Shown here one piece after another: positions 43,816-55,082 of a DNA stretch of 64,000 bases. The notes beneath the pieces are model-generated. The model saw only the letters and a list, made by a program, of their open reading frames with translations, had not been told where the DNA came from and made no database searches. Each line of letters starts with the position of its first letter. The first letter of the stretch is position 1. The DNA comes from Candidatus Aenigmatarchaeota archaeon (lineage in GTDB: Archaea > Aenigmatarchaeota > Aenigmatarchaeia > CG10238-14 > SCSR01): assembly GCA_018920185.1 (NCBI GenBank), contig JAHLMT010000002.1, positions 93,871-157,870 of the forward strand, written 5' to 3'. Both the position numbers and the translations under genes were made by a program.

Positions 43816-46626
43816 CTATACAGACCAATATCTCTTTGTTCGAGCAAACATCTTTTCCGATTCAAGTACATCCTTAAATAAATCATCATCATCCTTATGA
43901 TATTTTCCAAGAATTCTTTTAGCTGTAGTTGGTCCAACTCCTTTACCTGCCAATACTTTCACTGCTTTAGCTCGATAATAAAGGAACAATTCTGCTCTTT
44001 TCTTCATGTTCTCATATCTTTTCCTTTCAAGTTCATTCATTCCAACTTTTCTCAAAGCTTTCTTAACAATCTTTCCACCACCAACCCATTCTTTCTTCAA
44101 AGTTGCTAACAATCGTGAATCACACTTTCCACATTTCAAAGAATCTTTCACTTCTTTTACAACATACAACTGATCCCAATTACCACAATTGACACATACC
44201 AATCTCACCTGAGTATTTAGCAACCTCTGTTTGAACAATTCAAAAATTTCTACTTCAGGTTTCTCAGGACCAACAACTTCTGCATACTTGTGTCTAATAC
44301 CAATTTTTCCTAAATAAGATAAACCATTCTTAAAAACAACTTTAATCTCCCCATTCTGTATCTTTTTCAATATCTCAGTAGCAGTTGGTATATCGAACTT
44401 CTCCGTCTCTAACTCTTTCAAGGTTTCCTTATAAATTGGAGTTCCAACATAATCGTCAATGATTTTTTTCATTAAAACCTTTCCGTATTCTGCATCTTTT
44501 GTAATTGCACCGAATCTTTTAGCTACATGTACAAACTTCCATTGGAATAACTCACTGTTGGCTAACGACATTTCCAAATAACTTTGTAAATGCTCTGGTT
44601 TAATGTTGAATAAAATTTCTTTTATCAAGTCAACATTTTTTTTCTGGAATTGAATCATTATTCTGTAAGGATCTGTTTTCAATCCAACAGAACCAACTCT
44701 ACTTGTCAATAATGCTGTAAGAAATCTTCCCAAAGTCTCATTAACAGTATTACCAAAACAACTATGAATCACAACAAGATTTTCAAAATCTTCAACAAGA
44801 ATAGTTTTGTCATCGGGTACAACACCAAATTTCAACTGTTTTTTAATTGTTCTGATCATTTCTTTTGCACAATTCTCATCAATTGGATATAGCTGTTGCA
44901 ATTCACTCACGAGTTCATTTTGAGATATGTGCCTTATTTTATTGGCAATCAAAGCTCGTAATTTTCCAACTTCTTGTGTAACGTCAGGTAAAACAGGAAT
45001 TAATTCACCTTCCCAACCTGGAATAGCAGCTTCTATATCTTCCACAGGTTCGACTGTTACCCTGTCATCTTCAACAGTTACTATCCTCCAAGGTTGACCT
45101 TTGACTATGAAAGTTGTATTTGGTTGACCATGTACAGCAACAAATTCCTCATCTAACATGCCGACAAAAGTTCTATCAAATATGTTAAATATTCGATATT
45201 GCTTTATTGTAGGAATTGTTGAGAGATTATCAAAATAATATTGAAAGCTTCGTGTTCTCTTTTTGATGTGACTGTTCAGAAATATTAATCCTAATCTTTC
45301 CATCTGTCTGCAGACATCAAGAAATTCTTGATAGCTTAAGTTACGATAAGGGTATGCACGCTTTATAATATTGTAAGCTTTTTCCAATTCAATCTTACCA
45401 AAATCAAATGTCAAACCAATTAACTGATGAGCCAAAACATCGTAAGAATTTTGATGATATACCAATGGCTCCAATTCACCAGCTAAAGCTTTTCTGGCAA
45501 TTACTGCAGATTCGAAAATATCATCTTCATCAGTTGCAATAATTATACCTTTGCTTACTTTTGTCAATTCATGGCCCGAACGTCCTGTTCTCTGTATTAA
45601 TTGTGTTACTTGTCTTGGGCTCATATATTGTAGCGTTTGTTCTACAGAGCCTATATCAATTCCAAGTTGTAAGCTGCTAGTTGCAATTAATGATTTCAAT
45701 TTTCCTTGTTTGAACTCATTTTCGGCTTTTATTCTTACTTCCTTACTTAACGATCCATGATGTATGGCAATTGGAAATTTTTTATCAATAGCTCTTATTC
45801 TCGATGCCAATATTTCTGCAAAATCTCTTGTATTTGTAAATGTCAAAGTTGCACGAGAATTTTTAATCAAATCCATTATAGTTCTCAATCTTGCTGCTGT
45901 ATCTCTCGATGAAAATATTTTACTTGCTATCTTATCATCTTGTGACTCTGGTTTTGGGTAGATTACATTTATTTCAAATTGTTTCGCGACATCAGCTTTG
46001 ATTATTTTGACTGTTCTACCACCAGAGAAAAAGTTCGCTACTTGTTCGGGATTAGAAACAGTAGCCGATAACATTATCAGTTGAAAATCGCCGCATAATT
46101 CTCTTAATCTTTCTAATGCTAATGTAAGTTGTACACCACGTTTAGAATCGACTATCTCATGCACTTCATCCAAAATTACATATTTAACATTTCTTAATAA
46201 TTCACGGATATTCCTTCCAGATAACATTGGCTGTAACTGTTCTAATGTGGTTATCATTATATCCGGGGGGAATTCAACTTGAGCTTGTCTCTCGCTGGGA
46301 GAGGTATCACCATGTCTTACAGAAACTTCTAATTCTAATTCTTTTGACCACCACATTATTCGATCTAACAAGTCTCGGTTCAAACTTTTCATGGGAGTAA
46401 TATAAAGAGTGCTAATAGGCCTTGGTTTCTCTTGGATAACTCTGTCAAAAATTTTTAAAAGTGCAGCTTCCGTTTTTCCTGATCCAGTAGGCGCTATTAT
46501 TAGAGTATTTATTCCAGATGCTATGTATGGTATAGCCAATTGTTGTGGTAATGTTGGTTGTTCAAACCTTTTCTTAATTACTTGTTGCATTTTGGGAGAG
46601 AGTTGTCCGAAAACCACAAAAATCAC
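43816..46626 (-). CDS. lhr: Lhr-like superfamily 2 helicase
   Basis: IIAPTGSGKTEAALLKIF, ILDEVHEIVDSKRG, LIQRTGRSGH; C-terminal Zn-ribbon CVNCGNW...CGKC. Confidence 0.9.
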   Translation of the reverse strand: MIFVVFGQLSPKMQQVIKKRFEQPTLPQQLAIPYIASGINTLIIAPTGSGKTEAALLKIFDRVIQEKPRPISTLYITPMKSLNRDLLDRIMWWSKELELEVSVRHGDTSPSERQAQVEFPPDIMITTLEQLQPMLSGRNIRELLRNVKYVILDEVHEIVDSKRGVQLTLALERLRELCGDFQLIMLSATVSNPEQVANFFSGGRTVKIIKADVAKQFEINVIYPKPESQDDKIASKIFSSRDTAARLRTIMDLIKNSRATLTFTNTRDFAEILASRIRAIDKKFPIAIHHGSLSKEVRIKAENEFKQGKLKSLIATSSLQLGIDIGSVEQTLQYMSPRQVTQLIQRTGRSGHELTKVSKGIIIATDEDDIFESAVIARKALAGELEPLVYHQNSYDVLAHQLIGLTFDFGKIELEKAYNIIKRAYPYRNLSYQEFLDVCRQMERLGLIFLNSHIKKRTRSFQYYFDNLSTIPTIKQYRIFNIFDRTFVGMLDEEFVAVHGQPNTTFIVKGQPWRIVTVEDDRVTVEPVEDIEAAIPGWEGELIPVLPDVTQEVGKLRALIANKIRHISQNELVSELQQLYPIDENCAKEMIRTIKKQLKFGVVPDDKTILVEDFENLVVIHSCFGNTVNETLGRFLTALLTSRVGSVGLKTDPYRIMIQFQKKNVDLIKEILFNIKPEHLQSYLEMSLANSELFQWKFVHVAKRFGAITKDAEYGKVLMKKIIDDYVGTPIYKETLKELETEKFDIPTATEILKKIQNGEIKVVFKNGLSYLGKIGIRHKYAEVVGPEKPEVEIFELFKQRLLNTQVRLVCVNCGNWDQLYVVKEVKDSLKCGKCDSRLLATLKKEWVGGGKIVKKALRKVGMNELERKRYENMKKRAELFLYYRAKAVKVLAGKGVGPTTAKRILGKYHKDDDDLFKDVLESEKMFARTKRYWSV

Positions 46627-47255
46627 AGATAATTTTTCAATTTTTTTTCTAATTGTGCTGCACTGTTGAATAGAATAGCTTTCATTCCAGCTTTTCGTGC
46701 ACCAATTACATTGTCCATTTTATCGTCAATAAAAATACATTCTTCGGGTCTAACTCCCAATTTTCCCGCAACATATTGATAAATCTTAACATCGGGTTTT
46801 TTCATTCTGAGTTTGGTTGATAGGAAAACTCTATTAAAGAATTTATAATGCCCCAATTTTCTGTGAAGTCTCTCATGAGGTGTTGGTACATTTGAGAGTG
46901 CGGCTACTATATACCCATTTTTCTTGACATTTTTTATAATCTTTACAACATCATGATTTAATGTACCATGTTTTTTCAGAGAGTTCATCCAGACTTTTTT
47001 AAAAGTATTCACATCTTTTATTTCTAAATATTTTGCTAAATTTAACCAGAATTCCTTTTCAGAAATTTTATCGGTTGATATCAAAGGTTCAAGTTTCTCG
47101 TAGATTTTTTTGATCGTCTTCTTGCTTATTTTAAATTCTTTCTCTATATCATGGTAAATCCCGTCCATAGGATATTTTATAGTTACCCCACCAATGTCGA
47201 AGATGACAGCTTTAATCAAGATAATCACCACTAACCATGACAGGAGTATATACAT
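46623..47255 (-). CDS. HAD superfamily hydrolase
   Basis: AVIFDIGGVTIKYP, ALSNVPTP, KKPDVKIYQYVAGKLGVRPEECIFIDDKMDNVIGARKAGM. Confidence 0.9.
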   Translation of the reverse strand: MYILLSWLVVIILIKAVIFDIGGVTIKYPMDGIYHDIEKEFKISKKTIKKIYEKLEPLISTDKISEKEFWLNLAKYLEIKDVNTFKKVWMNSLKKHGTLNHDVVKIIKNVKKNGYIVAALSNVPTPHERLHRKLGHYKFFNRVFLSTKLRMKKPDVKIYQYVAGKLGVRPEECIFIDDKMDNVIGARKAGMKAILFNSAAQLEKKLKNYL

Positions 47256-47350
47256 CCAAGCACATAATACAACATAACTACAAGATTTCTATCAGTAATA
47301 GATATATTTCTTTTATAAAGCTTTAATTAGAGTCGTCTAATTTAAAACTA

Positions 47351-49543
47351 ATGACAAATAGCATGAAAATAATCCTGACTATTTTGATTTTTTATAGCTC
47401 TATCAATTTTTTCTTGAGTATAGGATATAGTGCTATTGTAATTAATGAGATTATGTACGATCCAGACCAGTGTAGTGATTCTTTTTGTGAATGGATTGAA
47501 TTATATAATACCGAAGATACTCCAGTGAGTTTAACAGGATATACACTATGTGGTAATGAGCTTCTTGCAGGATACGTCAACAGTTCAGATGGGAAAATAT
47601 ATGCAAACACTGGAATGAATATAAGTGGTAAAGGATTTGCAATTATTACAGATGGTGGAACTGGTACAAATGTATATGAAAAATTTAATGTCAATTCATC
47701 TTCACTAGCACTCCATACCAATACAAGCTCTATTTGTGGAGGATTAAGTAACACAGGTGACACAGTCTACCTGGCTGATTCTTCTGGAACACTAGTCGAC
47801 CAAGTTACTTACAGTAACTCATGGGGTGCTAACGGAAATAATAAGACATTAGAAAGAATAGATCCAACTGGAAATTCCAACAGCTCGATTAATTGGAAAG
47901 AAGGTGATGTAAACGGAACGCCGGGATTTAAGAATAGTGTTACACCAAATGAACATGATTTAGCTGTTTATAGCAGTAATATAACTTTTTCACCTCCTGA
48001 TCCATCACCGAGAACAGGTGTTAACATTTCTGTCTCAATTCAAAACAAGGGTATATCAAACGAGACTAATGTTAATATAAGCATTTACAACATTTCCGAT
48101 TCTGCATTAACTTTAATTCATAGTCAGTTATTAAATATAACAAAACGAGATTCTTCATCAATCACGATAAAATGGAACAATACCGTAAAAGGAAATTCAA
48201 CAATTTTAGTAAGATTTGAAAATTTCACCGACGACAATATAACGGATAATAATGCAACAAAAAATATTACATTCGATTTTCATTTGGTTATCAATGAAAT
48301 CATGTACAATCCACCAGAAGAAATAGGTTCTGATGCAGATTTCGAATGGTTAGAGATATACAACAATGCAACTTATACGGAAAATCTTACAGGTTGGATA
48401 TTGCAATGTGATAGTAGTTCAAAATTATTAAGCGGTAACCTGAGTTCTAATAGCTACCTTGTTTTTGTAAAAGATAGAACACAATTCTACACATATTACA
48501 GTTCAAGCATAATTACTGACAGTGAAAGTTGTTCTTTGAATAATGATGGTGATACTATAAAATTAATTTTCAATGATTCTGGAATTTATCACGAAGAAAC
48601 TGTCAGCTATTCTCCAAACTGGGGCGCAGATGGTACTGGTTATTCCTTAGAAAAGAAAATTCCTACAACTGATAACAATTCAACTAATTGGGCTGAAAGT
48701 AAGGCTTATGCAGGCACACCAGGTGCTAGAAACAATCCTGACAATCGAATAAAAGGTTCTTTGAGAAATCAAACCACTTCGGTTATCTACAGAACTAACA
48801 CTGAAATAGTTTACATACCTAAAGAAGATCCAGATTACAAGATAGTCTCCTTTCCAGAGTTTGTATACGTCAATGAACCATTCAAGACAACAGTAAGCTT
48901 ACGTTCCTCACGAGAAGAAATTGTAACAGTTTACTCTTATGTCTACGATGGGAAAAATATAGTCTCACAAGGATTTGACGGTAGTAATTGGAAAAGTACG
49001 TGGACAGCAAATAAAAAAGATATTAAAATAGGCCCGACAGCTGTATATGCTGAATTTGAAAATAAAATAGAGCCGGGAACGCCACCGGGCAAATATCAAT
49101 TCAAAGTCAGAATAAAAGATAAGACAGATCTCACACGTACAATCGATGTTTTGCCAGAAAGAAAAGAACTTCAACCTGTCAAAGCTAATTATAGCAAAAT
49201 AATCGTCCACTGCGAACAATCGGATAATCAAGCCAAAATAACTGTAAATGGTTCAACGCAAGAATCGACTCTTTTGCTGCATTTTTCCAAAGGGCCAATT
49301 AAAAACGAAACTCTTAATGTTAACGGAAGCTTGACTTACACCATTAATCTAGAAGAAGGTTACAACTCTGTAATTTTCATTCAGAATAACAGAATACTTG
49401 ATTTATGCATCTTTCTATATCAAAAACCATCTCTAGTAACAGGAAGAGTTACGCAACCTTTATCTACTACTAATAAGATTTTCATTTTTATCAAATCTTG
49501 GTTAGAAAAACTTAGTTTCTTAAACATTTTTAGAAATATTTAA
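47351..49543 (+). CDS. Secreted protein with two lamin-tail domains
   Basis: IVINEIMYDPDQCSDSFCEWIELYN and LVINEIMYNPPEEIGSDADFEWLEIYN. Confidence 0.82.
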   Translation: MTNSMKIILTILIFYSSINFFLSIGYSAIVINEIMYDPDQCSDSFCEWIELYNTEDTPVSLTGYTLCGNELLAGYVNSSDGKIYANTGMNISGKGFAIITDGGTGTNVYEKFNVNSSSLALHTNTSSICGGLSNTGDTVYLADSSGTLVDQVTYSNSWGANGNNKTLERIDPTGNSNSSINWKEGDVNGTPGFKNSVTPNEHDLAVYSSNITFSPPDPSPRTGVNISVSIQNKGISNETNVNISIYNISDSALTLIHSQLLNITKRDSSSITIKWNNTVKGNSTILVRFENFTDDNITDNNATKNITFDFHLVINEIMYNPPEEIGSDADFEWLEIYNNATYTENLTGWILQCDSSSKLLSGNLSSNSYLVFVKDRTQFYTYYSSSIITDSESCSLNNDGDTIKLIFNDSGIYHEETVSYSPNWGADGTGYSLEKKIPTTDNNSTNWAESKAYAGTPGARNNPDNRIKGSLRNQTTSVIYRTNTEIVYIPKEDPDYKIVSFPEFVYVNEPFKTTVSLRSSREEIVTVYSYVYDGKNIVSQGFDGSNWKSTWTANKKDIKIGPTAVYAEFENKIEPGTPPGKYQFKVRIKDKTDLTRTIDVLPERKELQPVKANYSKIIVHCEQSDNQAKITVNGSTQESTLLLHFSKGPIKNETLNVNGSLTYTINLEEGYNSVIFIQNNRILDLCIFLYQKPSLVTGRVTQPLSTTNKIFIFIKSWLEKLSFLNIFRNI

Positions 49544-49582
49544 ATTTTTTCAATTTTCAATCTTATATCCTTTCATCCTATA

Positions 49583-51130
49583 ATGTTAAGTATGCAATTA
49601 CATTCGAGAGAAGCTTTACCGATTTCAACATTTTTAGTTTCGATGATTATTCTAGTACCGTCTGTATTTGCAGCAGTTGTGAAGGTAGATTTATCGCCTC
49701 CGCAGACATCACCCGACAAATCGGTTGAATTCTCCTTGTCTGTCAAAAATCTCGCGGGAGATAATGTAAACAAGGTTGAGCTAATTGTTCCTCAGAAAGA
49801 CAATACACCATTATATTTAATTAAAGAAATCGGTAGTCCAGCCGGTTGGACTTACGAGTCACGGTACTCTGTTGGAGCACCATCACCATTTAAAATAATC
49901 TGGTCTACTGCAGATGTGGGTATATCCGCTACCAAATCTCTGAGTTTTAATTTTGTTGCAACATCCCCAACTGCAGCTGGTGATTATAGATTTGAATGGC
50001 GAGTAGTTGACTTGAGAGGTGATGAAGATTTCGGTGAAGTTAAAGTAACAAACTTTGCTCCCGTGTTGGCAAGTTTCGAGGTGAAATCACCTAACTCAAC
50101 AATCGCAGGAAAAGAATTTGAATTGTCCGTTGCAGCATTAGACCAAAATGGAAATAGAAAATCAGATTACACAGGTACTGTAAAGTTCTCATCGTCTGAT
50201 CCGTTAGCAATATTACCCGCAGACTACACATTCCAACTTTCTGACAACGGTATAAAGACTTTCAAATTAAAATTGAAAACAGCAGGTGAACAACAAGTAA
50301 AAGTTTCTGATGGTAGTGTGGAGAAATCTGTTAAAATGACCGTGCTCCAAAGTGACATTAGTTCGATTGAATTAAAGTTGAGCAACGACACCGTGACACC
50401 AAACACAGTCATTACATTAAGTGTACTATCCGCAGATGTATATGGGAATACAAAAGATGTGACAAAAGACTCTACTTTTGAAGTCGACAAGGAAGCTGGA
50501 GGAAAACTGGTGAACAATATGTACACAACTGAAGCAATAGGAAAATGGACTATAGTTGCCACATACAAGGTTAACGGTCAGAAATTCTTGGACGGAAAGC
50601 TGTTGACAGTTGTATCTAAAAAGCCGATTGCAGAAGAGAAACAAGTTAAACCAGAAAAAATGGCTATGGAAATTATAGCTGATGATGTGATTGAAATTCC
50701 ATTCAATTCAACAAAACTTTTCTCACTGACGGTAAAAAATACAGGTGAAGTTGACATACCAAATGTGAGTGTTTACTTCACGGGCTATCCTGAGAAATGG
50801 CTTAGCATATCACCTGCGATGGCAAATATAAACAAAGGTAAATCTCAAAGATTCACGGTAACAGTTTCTGCTCCTGAGCACATAGAACTATTAGATGTGG
50901 AATTTCTTGCATTATCCTCATCATATCCCAGCCAGATGCTAAATGCAACAAAAAAGGTTAAATTTAACATAACAGAACCTGTTGTTGAGAGGGCACCCGG
51001 AGTAGGAAGAATTGTGCTTAGTAAGAATCTAACTTATCTTGGAATAGCAATTGTTGTATCTGTAGTATTAATCATAGTCTTCTGGGTTCTTTTCCTAAGG
51101 GAAGAACCGAAGAAGAAAAAAGCTGAGTAG
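49583..51130 (+). CDS. Membrane-anchored surface protein with Ig-like/NPCBM-associated-type repeats
   Basis: Signal peptide; FSLTVKNTGEVDIPNVSVYFTG...WLSISP; C-terminal TM followed by REEPKKKKAE. Confidence 0.75.
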   Translation: MLSMQLHSREALPISTFLVSMIILVPSVFAAVVKVDLSPPQTSPDKSVEFSLSVKNLAGDNVNKVELIVPQKDNTPLYLIKEIGSPAGWTYESRYSVGAPSPFKIIWSTADVGISATKSLSFNFVATSPTAAGDYRFEWRVVDLRGDEDFGEVKVTNFAPVLASFEVKSPNSTIAGKEFELSVAALDQNGNRKSDYTGTVKFSSSDPLAILPADYTFQLSDNGIKTFKLKLKTAGEQQVKVSDGSVEKSVKMTVLQSDISSIELKLSNDTVTPNTVITLSVLSADVYGNTKDVTKDSTFEVDKEAGGKLVNNMYTTEAIGKWTIVATYKVNGQKFLDGKLLTVVSKKPIAEEKQVKPEKMAMEIIADDVIEIPFNSTKLFSLTVKNTGEVDIPNVSVYFTGYPEKWLSISPAMANINKGKSQRFTVTVSAPEHIELLDVEFLALSSSYPSQMLNATKKVKFNITEPVVERAPGVGRIVLSKNLTYLGIAIVVSVVLIIVFWVLFLREEPKKKKAE

Positions 51131-51183
51131 AGTTTTCCGCAACGAATCCTGGTTTAGAAAGCTTTATTTACGCCAAAGGGTAG

Positions 51184-51210
51184 AAATTATTGACGACAAT
51201 AATTTTTATA
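51184..51210 (+). terminator. Hairpin AAATTATTG-ACGA-CAATAATTT followed by T-rich tract
   Basis: Perfect 9-bp stem, 54 nt after CDS stop. Confidence 0.45.
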
Positions 51211-51393
51211 GTCGTGATAGGTTTGTGGTGTTGTGTTTTATCTTGTGAAAAAGAATGTGATGAAGTTCGATAAAATATTCACAAAAGAGATACAAGTCAG
51301 GAAGAACTAAAAAATATAATAGACAGCAGACAATAGTCCCAGATTCTTAAAGATTTAAAAGATTTATATAGTATCCTTTCCAATTATTTTTAA

Positions 51394-53814
51394 ATGTCTT
51401 TAGGACTCCGTCATAATTTATTTAATGAAAAAAAGTTTAAAATTCTTATATCGTCAATTTTACTAAGTTTTTTCATCGTTTTTTACCTATTTGTAGTAGA
51501 TGCGAACGCATTTGTTATAGCTAACAACACAATAAACCAAACCCCAGCTATAGCGCCGTTAAATAACATACAATTAAATTTTTCGATTTATGGCAATGCT
51601 TCTAGTGTAACTACACATAATTTGACAAATGTTACTATTGTTTTCCAACCAATAACAGATAATGTGAGACTATTTAATGTTTCGGCTGGAACAGTCAATA
51701 CATCGGCAAGTTATATTGTAACCCAACCCAACTCATCTACAATAGTATTTTCAAATGCGTCCACATCTCTAAATCTTTTTACAGAAGCAAACCAACTTCT
51801 TAGTTTTTCAATAAATGTTTCTGCGCCCCAGAGCGGGACGTATAATATATTCATTAATACAACTATTAACAGTAGTATTTTGGATAATTCTACCACAGTT
51901 TCCCTTAATGTTATTAACGGTACACTAACTTTAACAAATGCAACATTCTCAAACTTCACTTATGATGGAAGTACAATAAGAATGAATTTCACCGGGACAG
52001 CTTCTTCACCAACTGGAGGAGGTTCTATAGGCGATAACATTACTTATACATTATACTTGAATAATAATTTGCAGGTTACTAACTATACATGCGGTACAAC
52101 ATGTACAGGTGGTGTAGGTACAGCTAATCTAACTATTAACGGCACAGCTGGTATTTATACTTTTGTTTGGAATACAACAGGAACTAATAACTACACGGCA
52201 GTTAGTTTAACGGCTGTGCTAAATATAAGCAAAGCTACACCAACAGTGAGAACATTTCTATCAGGAACACCTGGAAATATTACTGTTACCTATCCAACTT
52301 CTGTAGAAATAAGAGGTAACGCCACATTTGGAAATGTGACTACCATAGCTGAACCTACGTTTAATATTTACATCTTTAATGTCACCGAATCTTCACCTAC
52401 AGTATCATTAACTGCTTCAGGTATGCCAGCTGTAAGAACAGAAACACTTGGTAATGGAACCTATAGAATAGTTTATAATACTTCAGGTAGTGTAAACTAC
52501 ACAGCTGCAGAAAATAATACTTTATACTTACATGTTAACAAAGGAATTCACGATATAACAATCTATGTAAATGGTTCAACAAATGGAACTTATATAGCTG
52601 AAAGAGGTGACATAATAAATATAACTATAGTCTCAAATGCAACAATAGATAACATCACTACATCAATGAGAATTTTCACAAACTTTACAGGATCTAATGC
52701 AACTATTGCCACCTTAACAGGACCAATCCTCAATAGTTTATATAACATAACAAACACATCTAGGTTAGTTTTAGGAAATCATACCATTTCAGCAAATGCA
52801 ACAGAAACAGCTAATTATACATCCACAGCTAATAACACAATATTGCTTTGGGTTAGAGATACTATTCCACCAAGGATAACTTCATTCACTTTAGTCAAAG
52901 CCGAAAGTATTTATGTAAATTCTCCACTTACAACATCAGATTTCTCTTGTTCGGCTATAGATAATTCATCAATAACTATAAGCATAACAGGTTTAGACAC
53001 TTCATCACCAGGAAGAAAGACCGCTACATGTCAAGTAACAGATGAAGCTAACAATATAGCAACTGCAACAGTTGAATATACAGTTTTTAGTCTATCTACA
53101 GTTACTACATCAACACCTTCCATCTCCGCAAACAAAATAGACAAAGGAAAGGCTAGAGCAAACATTCAGAGCATAGCAGCTAATGGAATTGCTACTGTGA
53201 GTATAAACAAAACATTTGAAACGAATATAAATGAAATAAAAATTGGTGTGAAAAATCAAGCAGCAAATGTATGGATAAATGTAGTTAAACTAACTGGAAA
53301 ACCCACAGAAATAAAAGAAGTACCTAATGGTACAGTATTTGGTTATGTGAATATTAATGTTGATTTATCGCAAGATAACATAAGAAATGCAACAATAAAC
53401 TTCTATGTACCGAAATCATGGATACAGCAAAGCAACATAGATGAAAATAGAGTTTACTTGAACAGATACGCTGATAACAAATGGAACAGATTGAACACAA
53501 GTAAGATAAGTGATGATACAGAATTTGTTTATTACAAAGCATTAACACCAGGATTTTCAGTATTTTCAATTACAGGAGAACAAAAAGTTGCAGAAGTACA
53601 ACCACCACCTGCAGAAAGAGAACAATCAGCACCACCAGAATCACCTTCTTCCCCACCAGAAGCACCACCATCAGCGCCAAAAGCTTTTCCGATAGGTTTG
53701 ATATTGATAGCTATTGTAATAATTGCTGTAGTTGCAGGGGTATTCTATTTACTGAGAATAAAGAAACTTCGCTGGGAAGAACTAAAAAGAAAATATAATA
53801 AAGTTTATTTCTAA
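51394..53814 (+). CDS. Surface protein with Ig-like repeats and PGF-pre-PGF-like C-terminal domain
   Basis: W...LNTSKISDDTEFVYYKALTPGFSVFSITG; Pro-rich linker; C-terminal TM and basic tail. Confidence 0.8.
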   Translation: MSLGLRHNLFNEKKFKILISSILLSFFIVFYLFVVDANAFVIANNTINQTPAIAPLNNIQLNFSIYGNASSVTTHNLTNVTIVFQPITDNVRLFNVSAGTVNTSASYIVTQPNSSTIVFSNASTSLNLFTEANQLLSFSINVSAPQSGTYNIFINTTINSSILDNSTTVSLNVINGTLTLTNATFSNFTYDGSTIRMNFTGTASSPTGGGSIGDNITYTLYLNNNLQVTNYTCGTTCTGGVGTANLTINGTAGIYTFVWNTTGTNNYTAVSLTAVLNISKATPTVRTFLSGTPGNITVTYPTSVEIRGNATFGNVTTIAEPTFNIYIFNVTESSPTVSLTASGMPAVRTETLGNGTYRIVYNTSGSVNYTAAENNTLYLHVNKGIHDITIYVNGSTNGTYIAERGDIINITIVSNATIDNITTSMRIFTNFTGSNATIATLTGPILNSLYNITNTSRLVLGNHTISANATETANYTSTANNTILLWVRDTIPPRITSFTLVKAESIYVNSPLTTSDFSCSAIDNSSITISITGLDTSSPGRKTATCQVTDEANNIATATVEYTVFSLSTVTTSTPSISANKIDKGKARANIQSIAANGIATVSINKTFETNINEIKIGVKNQAANVWINVVKLTGKPTEIKEVPNGTVFGYVNINVDLSQDNIRNATINFYVPKSWIQQSNIDENRVYLNRYADNKWNRLNTSKISDDTEFVYYKALTPGFSVFSITGEQKVAEVQPPPAEREQSAPPESPSSPPEAPPSAPKAFPIGLILIAIVIIAVVAGVFYLLRIKKLRWEELKRKYNKVYF

Positions 53815-53833
53815 GTCCAGCTAAGTTTTAATT

Positions 53834-54523
53834 ATGTTCATAGAAAGAGTGGAAACTGGTATTCCTGGATTCGACAAGCTTATAGAAGGTGGGCTAGTTA
53901 AAGGATCTACGAATTTGGTTGCAGGTAATTCAGGAACAGGTAAAACCATCTTTTGTATGCAATATCTTTGGAATGGATTACAAAGAGGAGAGAATGGAGT
54001 TTACATAACATTAGAGCAGCGACCGGAAGATATACTTTCTGACGTAGCAAGATTCGGTTGGGATTTTTCTAAATATATAACAACAGGCAGATTTCGGTTG
54101 GAGAGCCTGGTTGCTAGCGATATAGCTACAGTCACCAAAAGTATAGTAGAGAACATTAAAGCTGTAAATGCAAAAAGATTTGCACTTGATAGCTTAACAA
54201 TAGCTACGATGGGATGGAAGGAACGACCGGAAGAAGCATTTCAATTACGTGGTAAAGCTTTCGACATGCTGAACACACTGAAATCTTTAGGCGTGACCAG
54301 CATGATAATTTCTGAAGTTCCTCGATCGGCGAAGGAGGAGATAAGTAGATTTGGATTTGAAGAGTTTGTTGTTGATAGTGTGATATTGTTGAACTACATG
54401 ACCATTGGTGGTGCTTCTCGTAACTTACAGATATTAAAGATGAGAAGAACAGATCATGGGAAAAAGATATATCCTTTTGAAATAACTGAGAGAGGAATAG
54501 TAGTTAGAAGTTTGACGGTTTAG
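53834..54523 (+). CDS. KaiC-like RecA-superfamily ATPase
   Basis: TGIPGFDKLIEGGLVKGSTNLVAGNSGTGKTIFCMQYLWNG. Confidence 0.9.
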   Translation: MFIERVETGIPGFDKLIEGGLVKGSTNLVAGNSGTGKTIFCMQYLWNGLQRGENGVYITLEQRPEDILSDVARFGWDFSKYITTGRFRLESLVASDIATVTKSIVENIKAVNAKRFALDSLTIATMGWKERPEEAFQLRGKAFDMLNTLKSLGVTSMIISEVPRSAKEEISRFGFEEFVVDSVILLNYMTIGGASRNLQILKMRRTDHGKKIYPFEITERGIVVRSLTV

Positions 54524-54536
54524 AATGTGTTACAAT

Positions 54537-55025
54537 TCAAACATTCCCTTCTAATATTTTTTTCAATTCTTCCACGCTTTTACCAAAATATTTTTCGAAT
54601 TCATCTGTGAGTTTGACTATTTTTGTACGAGAAAATTTTTCTGTTTTTATCAGACCTTTCTTTTCAAGTTGTTCGATATAGCCATAAGCTTTGTTTCCTT
54701 GATATTTGACTATAGTAGATTGTTTGACAGGAGGTTTTATTGCCACAGCCAGTGCTAATGTTCTTAGCTGACCTTCTGTTAAATCAGACATTGGTGCGAG
54801 TTTAGCTATTTTCTCTCGATATTGCGGTTTTATTCTGAATTCATAACCTTCTGGAGTTTCCACAAGTTCCATTCCTTTTTCTTCTTGTGAATGTTCTCGA
54901 CGTATTTTTTCTATTATTTGTTTCAATTCGTTTTGTGGTAAATTTGTGATTTCTGATAACTTCGTCAGAGTTAATGGTTTATCCGAGACAAATAAGGCTG
55001 ATTCAACTAGAGCTTTTTTATTCAT
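54537..55025 (-). CDS. scpB: Segregation and condensation protein B
   Basis: ALVESALFVSDKPLTLTKLSEIT; LTEGQLRTLALAVAIKPPVKQSTIVKYQGNKAYGYIEQLEKKGLI. Confidence 0.88.
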   Translation of the reverse strand: MNKKALVESALFVSDKPLTLTKLSEITNLPQNELKQIIEKIRREHSQEEKGMELVETPEGYEFRIKPQYREKIAKLAPMSDLTEGQLRTLALAVAIKPPVKQSTIVKYQGNKAYGYIEQLEKKGLIKTEKFSRTKIVKLTDEFEKYFGKSVEELKKILEGNV

Positions 55026-55082
55026 ATAATATCATTTGTTTTCTCATTCTATTAATTTTCAAAATATCAATTAACATGCATC

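Noticed and set aside
52017-52870. Internal Ig-like repeats considered as DNA tandem repeats
   Set aside because: Similarity is at protein level (Thr/Asn-rich beta repeats), not DNA-level tandem duplication.
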